Positions 47,404 through 58,690 are shown, counted from the stretch's first letter. The stretch: 64,000 nucleotides of DNA from Rhizopus sp. PT2906 (GCA_025529335.1 JAMYHX010000056.1:1-64000), one strand, 5' to 3'. Translations and numbers: made by a program. Notes: generated by a model not told the origin, from the letters alone.

Positions 47404-49181
47404 CTAAATGACTTCTAATTCTTCACGAGTAGACACGGTTGTATGAGGGTTAGCCCAGCCAAAGGAGCGTTTCACGGCTTGCTCCCATCCACGACACATT
47501 TTTTCACGTTTTTCAGGCGTAATCTTGGATTCGAAAATAGATCTTCCTTCTTTGTTGACGTTGCTTAATTCATCAAATGATTTCCAAACACCTACAGCAA
47601 ATCCAGCAGCGATGGCAGCCCCAAGAGCAGTTGTTTCTCTCATCTGAGGACGGTCGACTTGAATGCCCAAGATATCAGCTTGAATTTGCATACAGACATC
47701 TGAATTGGACATACCACCATCAACTTTGAGAATGCGAAGAGGGCTTTGAGCATCGTGATTCATAGCTTGAAGGATAGCCCGAGACTGGTAACAGACAGCT
47801 TCGAGTGTAGCACGGCAAATGTGTTCTAGTCTTGTAAAATGAGTGATACCGCAGATGGTGCCGCGAGCATCTGACCGCCAGTAAGGAGCAAATAAACCAG
47901 CAAAGGCAGTAACAAAATAAACACCAGCTGTATCTTTCACTTTGGAGGCCAATTCGTTTAATTGAGCAGCATCTTCAATAACCCCCATGTTGTCACGGAG
48001 CCAATTGATGGATGATCCGGCGACGGCAACAGAGCCTTCGAGTGCATAAAATGCAGGTTGATTCTCACCCAATTTATAAGCAACTGTGGTCAAAAGACCA
48101 TTCTTGGATTTTACGGGCTTGTCACCTGTGTTGAAGAGCATGAAGCAGCCTGTACCATAAGTATTTTTAGCATCACCGATATTGAAGCATTGTTGACCGA
48201 CGAGGGCTGATTGTTGGTCGCCTAGACAACCAGCAATGGGCACACCTTTGAGAGCCCCCTCGACAAGTTCTCCATAGATTTCAGAAGATGAAACAATTCG
48301 AGGTAAATGAATTTGTTCAAAACCAAAAAAGCTAAAATTGAAAAAAAAATTTCAGAATATAGTTCGATGTAGAAATGATGTCAGTTCTTACTCTAAGGCT
48401 TCTTGGCTCCATGTCAAGGTATGAATGTCCATAAGCATAGTTCTGCTTGCATTTGTAACATCGGTTACGTAAGCACCATGACGTTCTAAGCCTCCGGTAA
48501 GGTTCTATATAGAAGATAAAGAAGTTTTTAGTATGAGAACAATGTAATGATTTAAAAAGGAAAGTCACACAATATGGGATTAGACTTACATAAATCAACC
48601 AAGCATCCACGGTTCCGACACATAAACGGTTTTGTTTTTGGGCTTGTGACACAATTGGGATATTGTCCAGAAGCCAGCGCAATTTGACTGCAGAGAAATA
48701 GGTGGTGATGGGTAAGCCACAGATGTGCTTTAAGGCATCGGCTCCTTTATCTGATTTCTTTAATAACTGTTCAACTGTGTCAATCGTACGAGTATCACTC
48801 CAAACAATGGCAGGATAGAGAGGTTCACCAGTTAGTCTATCCCAAGTAATCAAAGTCTCTCTTTGGTTGGTTAAGCCAATACACTGAATATCAGAAGGTT
48901 GATAGCCGAGTAAAGATAGCTTACGGACAGCATGCTCAATACAGATATTAACAGAGTCTAATAGTTCATAAGGATCATGCTCAAGCCAACTAAAGACAAG
49001 GGAAGAGGATGGGGGGTTAATGAAGGGTAAGTAAAAAGGATAACTTTTAAACTTACCCAGGCTGGGGATAATGTTGTTGTAGTTCTATTTGGTGAAAAGT
49101 TACAAGTGAACCGTGTTCATTAAAAATGACAAATCGTGTAGACGTGGTTCCTTGGTCAATGGATCCAATAAATTTAGGCAT
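47404..49181 (-). CDS. GUT1: Glycerol kinase
   Basis: Exons 49181-49057, 48989-48590, 48504-48392 and 48331-47404 close to 521 aa, normal for FGGY glycerol kinases. It phosphorylates glycerol to glycerol 3-phosphate with ATP, the entry step of glycerol catabolism. Visible: IGSIDQGTTSTRF (phosphate-binding), LTNQRETLITWDR, AIVWSDTRT, GTVDAWLIYNLTGG, GCLGDQQSALVGQ, NTYGTGCFMLFNTG (ATPase site), ALEGSVAVAGSSI, FAGLFAPYW, and the C-terminal FGGY-type GGMSNSDVCMQIQADILG with TTALGAAIAAG. The catalytic Asp is in GDQQ. Likely glucose-repressed as in other fungi, though I see no clear site directly upstream. Confidence 0.96.
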
Positions 49182-50176
49182 TCAACTGATTTATGTAGAA
49201 AAAAGTATAAAAGAATAAAAATTGAGAAAAAAAAAAAAAAGATAGAGAATTTGTTTCCCTTTTTATTTGCGTTTTCCAGTAGATCCTTTTTTTCAGTTTC
49301 ATTTTATTGGTTCACCAGAGCAACTTTGTATTACCATTTTTGTTATAAAATTAAAATGCAGAAGGGTTACACTTTAAACCTCCACATTTTATATATTCTG
49401 GAACTTTTTAGATCGATTTCCCCGATGCCATTATTTTTCCTTTTTTTATATAAAAAGAGAGAGAAGCATAAATTCAACTATAAGCGGAAAATTAATAAAA
49501 TAGACCAAGAAAAGAAAGAGGGAATTAAATGTATATGATGTATTGTTTTATGAAAAAGTTTAGCATTGACACATCTTTTATCTCAATATTTTCCCGTTTT
49601 ATTTTTATCTTTCTGTACTACTGTTTTAACGTGTGTTTCCTTGGTGACAAATTTTTATCTGCTTGGATGAGGTTACTTTTGTCAGACATATGCACTTCAT
49701 CTGTGTCATGGCAACACAAATCTTTTGTTCCTTTTTTTTAACAAATCAGATTCTACATGCCGACCCTTTTATTTCCTACAGAATTTTTGTCTTTTCTCTT
49801 TGATTGGTTCATTATTTAATGCATGATTTCACCCTTACAGCAGTTCGTCTCAAAATGGGTGTCTATGAAGAGACAGTCTAGCGTGTTTTTTTTTTTTTTT
49901 TTTTTTTTTTTTTTCAGTGTCAATTGCATAAATGTGTGCATTTTAACTAAAATGGAGAAAGAGATGATTTATACAAGATGCTTTTTCTCAAATATAGTAT
50001 AAACGAATAAAAATACTCTTAAAATGGAAAAAAGAGTTATCATATGCACCTGGTCTAAAAAGCATATGGACAGAGAGAGGCAAAAAAAAAGAAAAAATAT
50101 TTAGCCGGAGTAGATTCTCTCTCTCTCTTGCAAAGGCGAGAGAAAAAAATTATATATTTTTTTTTTCCCTTACCTG
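49182..50176. other. Divergent promoter region GUT1 / RXT2
   Basis: About 1 kb, AT-rich. It contains an A run near 49230 and an uninterrupted T29 tract at 49886-49914, plus a CT run near 50115. The ORFs are AT-biased and unsupported. Confidence 0.6.
49886..49914 (+). repeat. T29 homopolymer
   Basis: Twenty-nine consecutive T in the GUT1/RXT2 divergent promoter. Confidence 0.9.
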
Positions 50177-51345
50177 ATGGACACGCATTTAAATAAATCA
50201 ACACAACAACAGCAACAACAACCAGCAGCAGCCAAATGGATTCAGAATAACGATGATAGTGATACTGACCAAGTTGGACTAGTTCCACATAATCGTGGCT
50301 ATAAACATATCCTTTTTTTAATTAATTAACAAATACTTACATTACAACATATTTATCCTTAACCTATACATACTGAGAAAATGGGCAGCTAATGATTCTA
50401 ATGGCAATAGGCTACGTCCAACGACTACACTTTCAGAGGAAACAGAAGTAAGAACATTTACAGATGGCTCATCAGAATACTCATTCTTTCTAGTATAACA
50501 AAGGAGGTAAAAAGAGAATGGTCATTAAACGAAAGAGAAGAAGGATTGAAGACGGATTATCTGATGAAGAAGAGGATCCATATACACTCATCAACATTGA
50601 AGGTATTTGAATAACAAACTGTCTGATTGTTGTTCTTATTAAACTTTTTCAAAAGATATTCTAAGCCCTATCGAAGTTCCAACGGACATCGTACGTCGAC
50701 CAGCACTCCGAAGAATTTTACGTTCTACTCAAATTGACGCACTGGCAAAGACATCTATGGAATTCATTGAAGGCGAAAAGAATTTTAATAAAGTTCTTTG
50801 TCGTCTTTCAGCTATTTTACATCAAGATGACCCTCGTTATCTCGACCTCACTTTTGATCGTACACCTGCACAAATCAAAAAGTACAAAGAAGATACAGAA
50901 GCGGCCAAAGCAGCCGCTGCTACTCTGACAGCCGCAAAGAATGAGTCAGATGCAGTGGATGACCTTGATCCAAAGGAGTTGGCTGAAAAGGTGGAAAAGA
51001 CATGTGTTCCACTGGAAGCCAAGAAGGAAGACGATGAACCCAAAGAGTTGGAAGAGGAAGACTACACGGAAGAAGGTGTAGATGTAGAGGCCAGATCGAT
51101 CGTCAAAAGAGTCAAGGAACTGCTCCTGGTAATGTATTATATGTGCTTGTATCTTTCTCTACTCATACAGTTTCAAAAAGGAAAATATTAATTATAGTAA
51201 CGAGTACATGTCATGCCTGCAGGAAGCTCGTAACAAATTATGTAAGGCAAGCATGCAAAAGGAGGCATTATGGAAAGAACTACTGTCAGCTGCAAAAGAA
51301 GAAGATAGAAGAAATAAAGCGTTTGAAGGAAGAGAATACAATTGA
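50177..51345 (+). CDS. RXT2: RXT2-like subunit of the Rpd3L histone deacetylase complex
   Basis: Exons 50177-50306, 50374-50447, 50494-50602, 50656-51128 and 51223-51345 close to 302 aa. After a Gln-rich start come NRGYKLRKWA (junction made only by the AT-AC intron), a basic patch (MVIKRKRRRIEDG), acidic SDEEEDPYTLINIEDILSPI, and VPTDIVRRPALRRILRS with FIEGEKNFNKVLCRLSAIL, the RXT2_N hallmark. Then follow an Ala/Glu-rich acidic region and a helical end (KASMQKEALWKELLSAAKE). Rxt2 is a nuclear co-repressor subunit acting with Sin3 and Rpd3. The first intron cannot be spliced in frame by GT-AG rules (see next entry). Confidence 0.85.
50307..50373 (+). other. Putative U12-type AT-AC intron in RXT2
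   Basis: The 67-bp intron starts ATATCCTTTT, carries TCCTTAAC at 50356-50363 and ends CATAC, with the branch A about 11 nt from the 3' end. These three elements are the U12 (minor spliceosome) consensus. The junction converts phase 1 to a CTG codon and yields NRGYKLRKWAAND, matching the conserved RG-x-KL of the family. No GT after codon 41 leads to an in-frame AG. Confidence 0.82.
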
Positions 51346-51383
51346 ACCCGCAATGTTTATTATTATTGTCATTATTATTATTA

Positions 51384-51641
51384 TTATTTTACACGACACG
51401 CTTGAGATAAAGGCACATTATCATCGTCATCGTTAGCATTCTTATCAGGAATAAACCTTCCCGAGTTAACAAACTGTTGCTTCACCTTTTCTTTATATTT
51501 TTCTGCTGCAGATTTTAATTTGATACTGTTTAGAAAGGCAAGAGGGACTAAATCTTGATCACTATCTTCTTCGTCTGATGAGTGGTTTTTACCAACAAGG
51601 TAATAAAGAGGCACATTATCATCATTCTCTGTAAATGCCAT
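51384..51641 (-). CDS. Small acidic protein with repeated D-x-VPL motifs (hypothetical)
   Basis: Single-exon ORF of 85 aa from the Met at 51641. I do not recognise the family. It has three similar short blocks: NDDNVPLYYLV near the start, DQDLVPLAFLN in the middle and DDDDNVPLSQA near the end. Between them are an acidic Ser patch (SSDEEDSDQD) and a basic coiled stretch (SAAEKYKEKVKQQF). This looks like a scaffold of short linear motifs rather than a folded enzyme. It ends 39 bp from the convergent RXT2 stop. An upstream Met (51674) is in frame. Confidence 0.55.
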   Translation of the reverse strand: MAFTENDDNVPLYYLVGKNHSSDEEDSDQDLVPLAFLNSIKLKSAAEKYKEKVKQQFVNSGRFIPDKNANDDDDNVPLSQACRVK

Positions 51642-51894
51642 TAAAATAAAGAGAAAAGACTGAAGGGGAATCAAGGATGAAAAGGTTGTAATTTATATTT
51701 TCACCCCCTTTTCTTAAATTATTAAATTGTTTCTTTATTTTCAAAACAATGAATGAAAATAAGGAGATACGCAAAAGGGAGGGGTTTACATAAAGGCTAG
51801 AATCATTGTATATAAGCAAGAATTCATTGTTGTATTTACATGTATATAAAAAAGGGATGTTATAGGGCGAATTTACTTTACACACAAAAAGGAG

Positions 51895-52590
51895 CTAAAA
51901 GAATGCATTTTCGGGCTGTAGTAAGTCTTTGATGGAAGGCAACCGACAGGGTTGGTTATCCCACATGACAGGTTGTGTTAATTTTGTATCCGGAGGGGGT
52001 AAATAAACATGCATTTCCAATGGAGACCAAGATGCTGAATTATCATCTGAGCTTTGACTACTGCTTGAGGGTGACGGCGGTTGTTGCTCTTCATGATGAT
52101 CCGGATGATGCTTTTCAAAATGATGAATCAATTGTCCTTTTCTCCAAAAGGATTTAGAACAATTGACTGCAGGACAATGATGAAGAGTGGCATTGGTAGA
52201 TTGTCGGTAAGGACTACTTCGATTCCTAGTCATCATTTGTGTGCCCTGTTCACTTGAAGAAGGTAAAAAACGAAGAATGGAACAATGCTGTTGTTGCTTC
52301 AAATAAGCCTCTTCATCATCCATAGACCGGCATTTATTTGAACTCAATCGACGAATCTTTCGACGTCTTTGAAGTAAGATTGTGGGCGGTGAAGTATGTA
52401 TACGATAATGTCGACTTAGTTCATCTGAGCGGGAGAATCTCTTGTCACATTGGGGGAAAGTACACTGATGCGGTTTTTCTCCTGTGTGTGTTCGAACATG
52501 GCGTACTTTGTGTTCTAATCGATAGAATGACTTTAGACAGTATTCGCACTGATACTGTCGTTCGCATAAATCCAAATCAGCTTTAGACAT
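51895..52590 (-). CDS. Mig1/CreA-like C2H2 zinc-finger transcription factor
   Basis: Intronless, 231 aa from MSKADLDL at 52590 (the ORF is open further upstream, but that stretch is not needed). Two adjacent fingers, YQCEYCLKSFYRLEHKVRH and HQCTFPQCDKRFSRSDELSRH joined by THTGEKP, carry the RLEH and RSDEL recognition residues of Mig1/CreA, which read SYGGRG sites. A third, isolated finger (CPAVNC then HHFEKH, C-x4-C-x12-H-x3-H) lies about 90 residues later. The tail has Ser/Pro-rich text and a C-terminal LPSIKDLL. It is much shorter than CreA. Likely a glucose-linked repressor, by homology of fingers only. A CCCCGC core lies about 170 bp upstream. Confidence 0.87.
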   Translation of the reverse strand: MSKADLDLCERQYQCEYCLKSFYRLEHKVRHVRTHTGEKPHQCTFPQCDKRFSRSDELSRHYRIHTSPPTILLQRRRKIRRLSSNKCRSMDDEEAYLKQQQHCSILRFLPSSSEQGTQMMTRNRSSPYRQSTNATLHHCPAVNCSKSFWRKGQLIHHFEKHHPDHHEEQQPPSPSSSSQSSDDNSASWSPLEMHVYLPPPDTKLTQPVMWDNQPCRLPSIKDLLQPENAFF

Positions 52591-53640
52591 AAAGTATAAA
52601 GGAAAAGAAAAAGAGAATGAGTTTATATACATTCGGAATAAAGACATATTTGCGTGGTTGTACAATCATATCAAGGAACTATTATAAATTATTTATATAG
52701 GTCAAAAAAGCTTATACATATATAAATAAAATATGGGGAAACAGTGGCAGATCTGACCTTGCCCCGCTATTGTATATATATATAATTTACAGTTCACTCA
52801 CACAATGAGTCACGGGCTACACTTAAAAAGTAAAACCCGCTTTATATAGAAAAATAATGATGGGGAAGAATTTATATATCTACCACTGATTCAAACAAGT
52901 TTTGCCTTGCTTTTTTCCCACATTTTCTATTTTATATATATTGTTGCCTGACTGAAGAATACACCTAAAAAAGCCAACTTTTTATCACAGAGACTACTAC
53001 TGTTTATAAAGGGATGATTAAAGATTACCATATTTGAAGAATAATGGGCCCTTGAGTTTAGTGTAATAAAAAAATCTCCGTGATAACTGGCCATGGCTCT
53101 TTTTAGCAGAACTTGCTCACCCTCAACTTATCCCAAACAAAAAAAAAAAAACAGGATCACAGTCGTACGAGGGGGTCAATAAAAACATGCATATATACTG
53201 ATATTCTCATCATCAATATCTCCTCCATTCACCAAAAGGCTTTTAATTCGGATATACTTTTCAAGAAGAGTAAGTCGACTTGTAGTACACCTTTGAAATA
53301 AAGCGTGATTGACATGCTTTGAAAAATACCATATATGAGGATTTGCTAGTCGAAAAGAGCCATTTCCAAAACTGCTACTAGTCATGAAAGGATCTTCACT
53401 CAAGTCTAACTTACTGGTAGATACGGACATTCTTGGTGTCTAGTTCAAGGTTGTAGAGGTCTTAAAAAGTCATGAATACCGATTTTAGGAGACAAATTCT
53501 TCATGTCAGCTGACTATAAAGTTTCTTAAAAGTATATGACAGGTCTTGTAGTAATTTCGAAGATGTATGAAAGCCTTGAATCGTTCGGTTGAGAAAATGA
53601 GTACTTTGGGCCGGAACACTGCAGTTAAGTCAGCATCAGC
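52591..53640. other. Intergenic: zinc-finger gene promoter and flank
   Basis: About 1 kb. It contains CCCCGC (a GCGGGG core on the gene strand) at 52762-52767, a TATATATA run near 52775 and AT-rich DNA. A minus-strand ORF (53430-53176, 84 codons) has no recognisable content and may belong to the adjacent transposon debris. Confidence 0.5.
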
Positions 53641-54115
53641 TAGGAAATAAGCGACAGTAATAGAAGTAGCAAGAGTGGTTGCCAATAGTGGTGTGCCTGT
53701 CGGAAAATGAATTCCAAATCTGACTTATCATCCCCCAAACAAACGGAATGGTAGAAAGGTTTAATCTAGGTATTAGTACAAACGATAGCAAAGCTCAAGA
53801 ACGATAATGACTCTGGTAAGCCCTCGAGGTAAATACGTTTCCCATGCCTCTTTATGTTTAAGAGTTATGATGGGACTAGCTCTTTGATATGATTTGAATA
53901 TGGGAATATCCAATCAGAAGTACCTAGAAGAATTTTGGAAATTGATAGTCTTGTACAAGGAATCAGAGAGTGTCCCAAAGGATAAATTTGCAGACGAATG
54001 GATCGGACCTATGGAAGTTGAGGAGTTTAGCTCAAATAATACTTATCGGCTAATTGGTGTTATATCCAAACATAATTCGCGTTTATTGAAACTAAAGCAA
54101 TTCCTCTTACGATAA
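53641..54115 (+). pseudogene. Degenerate Ty3/gypsy-type retrotransposon integrase fragment
   Basis: In one frame the text reads ENEFQI, an in-frame TGA at 53721, then LIIPQTNGMVERFN, which corresponds to the integrase segment containing the third catalytic acid (the Glu of MVERFN). About 240 bp on, in a different frame, KDKFADEWIGPMEVEEFSS with NTYRL resembles the integrase C-terminal region that follows in gypsy Pol. Stops and frameshifts mean it is not functional. No LTR is visible nearby. Confidence 0.7.
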
Positions 54116-55059
54116 CAGAAGCCAGAATATAAGATCGTCTCTTGATTCAGATGTCATAATAGTAAAGCTAAAAAACCCATAATTAAAATATTTTGCCCCC
54201 AGAACTGCTCTCTAAACTCATGTCAACTATAGTCTGACAGTAAACTTGAATAAAAACTACTTTTTATCAACAAGTACACAATTTAGCTTTACTGTATCCT
54301 TTGTTACTATATTACATTTTATCATTCCTAGGATAAAGCATCTACCTTCAAAGCAGATAAGAGTATTGAAGAATGGTGGACAATTCTTAATTTACATTGA
54401 AAGATATTTTGATAGTAGAAAGTTCCATTTGGTTGGTTTCGAAGACAGAGATTATGGCTATTACGATCTTAACAAGTCGACACATCCAGCTCCATTTACT
54501 TTCCTTAATCCAGGCGATGAGGATTGGAAGACATTCACAAATGAAAACTGAGTAAAGCAAATATATAGGAAGTTCATAGTGATAAATTCGTCACACATCT
54601 CAGAGAAAAGAGCAAAAATTCCACTGGGCAAGAACTGGAGATGATATGATTCAAGGTATAAAAAGTTTAGCATATAATGAAACCGATAAAAGTTACAGGA
54701 TGAGAATAGATATAGCTCTTAAACGTGATTCTTGGGTATCAGAAGACGAAGTAATAGGGGAATATAAGGCATATGGATAGCGGAATTGATAAAGCAATAC
54801 GGTATTTTGTCATATAGCCTAACAATGCATATGACCCTAGGGGGGTGTAAACAGAAATTATAGAGTCATGAAAAAAGATGAATTAAGCAGAGCCTAATAG
54901 CGGGATGATTTTTTAAAAAAAAGGAACAAAACTATTTAAATAAAGGAGGAAGGGAGAACAAGATGACAAAAAGTAATAAAGGTAAAGAAAAGGAGAAGAT
55001 ATAAAAAAAAAAACATATTTAGCATTGTCAATGTTATGATCACTTGTAGTAGCTACTCG
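54116..55059. other. Transposon-flanking DNA with an unassigned ORF
   Basis: Holds a plus-strand ORF (54246-54551, 101 codons; contains HLVGFEDRDYGYYDLNKS) that I do not recognise. Its position between two transposon relics suggests it too is element-derived. Confidence 0.35.
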
Positions 55060-55625
55060 ACTAACTATGACAGACAAGCAAGGAAGAAATTACAAGCTAA
55101 AGGCAAACTATATAGAAGAATTTCTAAAGAATTGAATAACACTGCCCTGGGTCGAGAACTGTTACATATGATGGGATTATCGATCGATTAATATACAAGT
55201 TCACACAAAAGGAAATTTTGGCATCATCTGTCATATCAATATAAAGATGGAGGCATTATAAGAAAATGGTCAGCATTATTCGCACTTGTGAAATGTGCCA
55301 GAGGAAGTAAATGGTACCGGGAGAGAATTAGTACCTATTGATGTATGTAGGCTATAGCCATACCGAATTAGTGTTCGTACTATGCAAAATTTAGTAAAAA
55401 TCAAAATTTATCAGACATCTTTTTTAAGCATATTGTACCAACGAAAAAGTATGGCGGCGATGGAGTGATAATTTGAGGCTGCTTTCATACAAATGGTTTT
55501 GGCCCTTTGGCCTTGGTTGGCGGCACAGTTGATCAAGATAAATATATGAATATTTTAGCCCAAAACCTTCAAACACTGAACGGGAAGAGCAATGACTTTC
55601 CAAACATTTGTTGTATAATTTACGA
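55060..55625 (+). pseudogene. Decayed Tc1/mariner transposase fragment
   Basis: A helix-turn-helix-like RISKELNNT segment at about 55110 and the DDE-domain text KYGG-DGV-II-stop-GCFHTNGFGPLALVGGT followed by DQDKYMNILAQNL (about 55450-55585) match the Tc1 block usually written GGSVMVWGCF. Stop codons interrupt it and the C-terminal part is unrecognisable, so it is a relic. Inverted terminal repeats were not found by eye. Confidence 0.65.
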
Positions 55626-56362
55626 AAGATTAATGTACATTTGGTACGAAACCGAATTATGTAGACTATTAACCAGACGACTCACAGAAACTGTAGTTCA
55701 AGGGATTATTGCTCGAGCATCCTACGATTGCGTGAAATTCATACTTTATACTCTGGAAGAAGGTGCCTCTTTGTGTGTGTTATCAATTCTTTCATGATTG
55801 GACTGGATAACAAGAGATTCTTGTTACTCGTACAATAGGTTCATTCCTTTGATCTGTGACCTCGGACTAATAGAACCATAATACTATTTTCAATTAACTT
55901 CTTTTCCTAAAATAGCATTCAATGAAAAGAGCGACTAGAACAACAGAGTAGCCCTTTTGAGATCCGCCAGCCTCTTTAAGCCACTTACATAACGTTGTCT
56001 ATTATGCTGTATTCCATATTGTCGTCTTTTTTTTGCTTTTATCTATAAAAAAGTTCAATTCAACAGCAAGTAACACATATGATATTACTGCAATAAATTG
56101 ATTTCTTTTAAAAGAATGAATTGTATCCAAGGATACAGAACGTAATTAAAGATGTACAATGATAAAACATATCACCTCTTTTTTTTTGTTTTAGAGTTAA
56201 GTCATAGTAATAACTGGGCTGGCACATTTTACCTACAAAAAAGATCACCTTATGCTTTTATTTCTATTCTTCAGCCCCGCAAAATTTATACTATAAATAG
56301 CTTCTGGAAATAATCTTTTTTCTTTCTTTTTTTTTTTTAAAAAAAAACAATTCATCTTCGAT
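55626..56362. other. Intergenic region and glyoxal oxidase promoter
   Basis: No gene is seen. CCCCGC at 56275-56280 (SYGGRG core, reverse strand) lies just upstream of TATAAATAG (56292-56300), followed by a T/A homopolymer leader and the ATG at 56363. Confidence 0.6.
56292..56300 (+). promoter_or_regulatory. TATA box of the glyoxal oxidase gene
   Basis: TATAAATAG about 63 nt before the ATG, with a Mig1/CreA-type CCCCGC 12 bp upstream of it. Confidence 0.6.
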
Positions 56363-58082
56363 ATGAAGGCTTCCTTGTTTGTTACCATAGCAACGGCTGC
56401 GGCGTTCCTGACATGTTCTCATGCTCAATTTGATTTGCCTTTTGTTTGGGAAGATTCTCAACAAGTTATGTCTCCTTTGGCAAAGACAGGAAAAATGGAA
56501 CAAAATGGCAGAACAGGTGTTGCTGCCATGCATGCTGTCCTTTTAAAGTAACTAATGGATATGACATATTCCCTTCACATACTGATGTTTAATTTACATC
56601 TATAGCGAAAAGACAATCCTTATTATTGATAAAGCAGAATGGAACGAAGCTCAGTTTGACTCAGGACAGAGCGCATTCTCTGTTCAGTATGATTTAGACA
56701 CAAATACCTACAGACCCTTACCACTAGAAACAAACACGTTCTGTTCAGCTGGTGGATTCTTAAAGAACGGTAGCTTCATCAGTACTGGTGGTGGTGAAAA
56801 GCGAGGAAGAGATTGGAAGGCTGAGCCTGGATGGCAATCTATTCGACACTTTACACCCTGTACCGACAATTCTTGCTGGTGGAACGAATATAAGACCGGA
56901 AAGATGACCGAGAACCGTTGGTATCCAACCGTTGAGCAATTGCCTGAAGGTGATCTGTTTATCATTGGCGGATCTATTAAAGGTGCAGCTGTCAATCGCA
57001 AGGAGATCAATGTACCTTCTTATGAGTTCTGGCCACCAAGACCTGAAGGAGAAGTCCCATTTGCGTTCCTGAATGAAACAATGCCTTACAACTTATACCC
57101 ATTCGTATTCGTCTTACCTGACGGTAACTTGTTTATCTTTGCCAACAAGAAGTCAATCATCTACAATTATAAAGAACAAAAGATTGTAAAGAGACTGCCT
57201 GATATTCCCGGTGTCCCTCGTTCTTACCCCCTAACTGGTGGTGCTGTATTGTTACCTTTGGATCCCAAGAATGATTATAAACCTGAGATTCTCATCTGTG
57301 GTGGCTCTGAGAGAATGAAGAATACTGCTAAAGCTGATAAAACGTGTGGTCGAATCAACTTGGGCGACGAGAATCCTACATGGGAAATGGACACATTTGT
57401 CTATCCACGTCTTATGCCTGATGGTGTTATCATGGCCGATGGCAACGTTCTCTGGGTAAATGGCTGCCAGCGTGGCTGGGCTGGTTACAATGGCCGCAAC
57501 CATGATCCCACATTTGATCCTCTTATCTATACCCCTACAGCTGATAAAAAAGACCGATGGACTAAGGGTCTAGCAAACACAGACATTGCTCGTATGTATC
57601 ATTCTGTAGCCTTAACTTTACCCGATGGCCGTGTCTGGATCGCTGGTTCTAACAATGTTGATCCTCCTGATATTCACGCTGAATATCCCACTGAATTCCG
57701 CGTTGAATACTTTTCTCCTCCATATCTCTTCAAGTATCCTACACGTCCTCGCATCTCACACGTTCCTCGCGTTGTTACCTATGATCAGACATTCAAGGTC
57801 CTTTTGAATCTCGAAGGATTGGCTAGCAAGGATGCCGCTGACAAGATCCGTGTTGGCTTGCTTCGACCTGGATTCAGTACTCACTCCATGCACATGTCGC
57901 AAAGATATGTCTTTTTGAACCATAAAGTATCAGAGGACTTGCAATCCATCGAAATTACTGCCCCGCCTCATGCTGCTATTTTCCCACCTGGCGCTGGCTT
58001 CCTGTATGTCATCTATGATGGTCTTCCATCCGTTGGCAGCGAAATTTTTGTTGAGAACGATGTCTCCGATCTTGCCATTTAA
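56363..58082 (+). CDS. Secreted copper radical oxidase (glyoxal oxidase family)
   Basis: Exons 56363-56547 and 56606-58082 give 553 aa. A signal peptide (MKASLFVTIATAAAFLTCSHA) is followed by a seven-bladed glyoxal-oxidase N-domain and a C-terminal DUF1929 domain. Probable active-site residues: the Cys of TFCSAGGFL (Tyr-Cys crosslink partner), the Tyr of NLYPFVFVLPDGNLF, the Tyr-His pair of ARMYHSVALTLPDGRVW, and the late copper His in FSTHSMHMSQR. Such enzymes oxidise small aldehydes or alcohols to acids, releasing H2O2 outside the cell. No N-terminal WSC or carbohydrate-binding module is present. Substrate is not predictable from the sequence. Confidence 0.93.
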
Positions 58083-58690
58083 TGTCCCCCCCCAATTTCA
58101 TTTTATATATCAACATGCCATATTATTTGTATATCCTATATTCATCATTTAATAAAACACATTATCACAATAACAAAAAGTCTTTATCCTTCGGAACATG
58201 AAGGCAACTAAAAAAAGCAGCTCAAGTGTTTTGTCATCATGATTACATTGTATTCTTTCACTCTGTTGTGCACAGGCGCTAAAAAAATATGTGAGAATAA
58301 CAGCTGATATATATTTTGCAATGCTCCTTTCTGTAAATACACGTTTGCAGTAGTTGAGCTTGCATTGTACTTATTGACGAATGCTTGATCGTATTAAGGC
58401 TATAGTATTCACGAATAGTTCCAAGACTGGATCTTATATTTTTACTCGTGCATTACAAAAAAAAAAAGACCAGCCCTACCCAGATAAGATCGATGTAGAT
58501 AACTAATGCTGCAAAGTGTGGCATAAAGAGATAGAAAAGGGCGCATTAGACATTCTCTTTAGATCAAGACCTTGTTTGAATTGAATCTATATCTTTTATT
58601 ATTATTATTATTTTACTTGGACTTTCATGTATATGCAGTAAAACGTAAGCACACACAAAGTTGACATATTTTTCGAAAATAATGATTTTA
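58083..58690. other. Convergent 3' flanks of glyoxal oxidase and SAR1
   Basis: About 600 bp without a gene; includes AATAAAACA polyadenylation-like text near 58150 and an ATT repeat near 58598-58612. Confidence 0.6.

Noticed and set aside
49113..49538. 141-codon plus-strand ORF over the GUT1 start
   Set aside because: Overlaps the GUT1 first exon antisense and is Lys/Phe-rich from AT-rich DNA; no motif.
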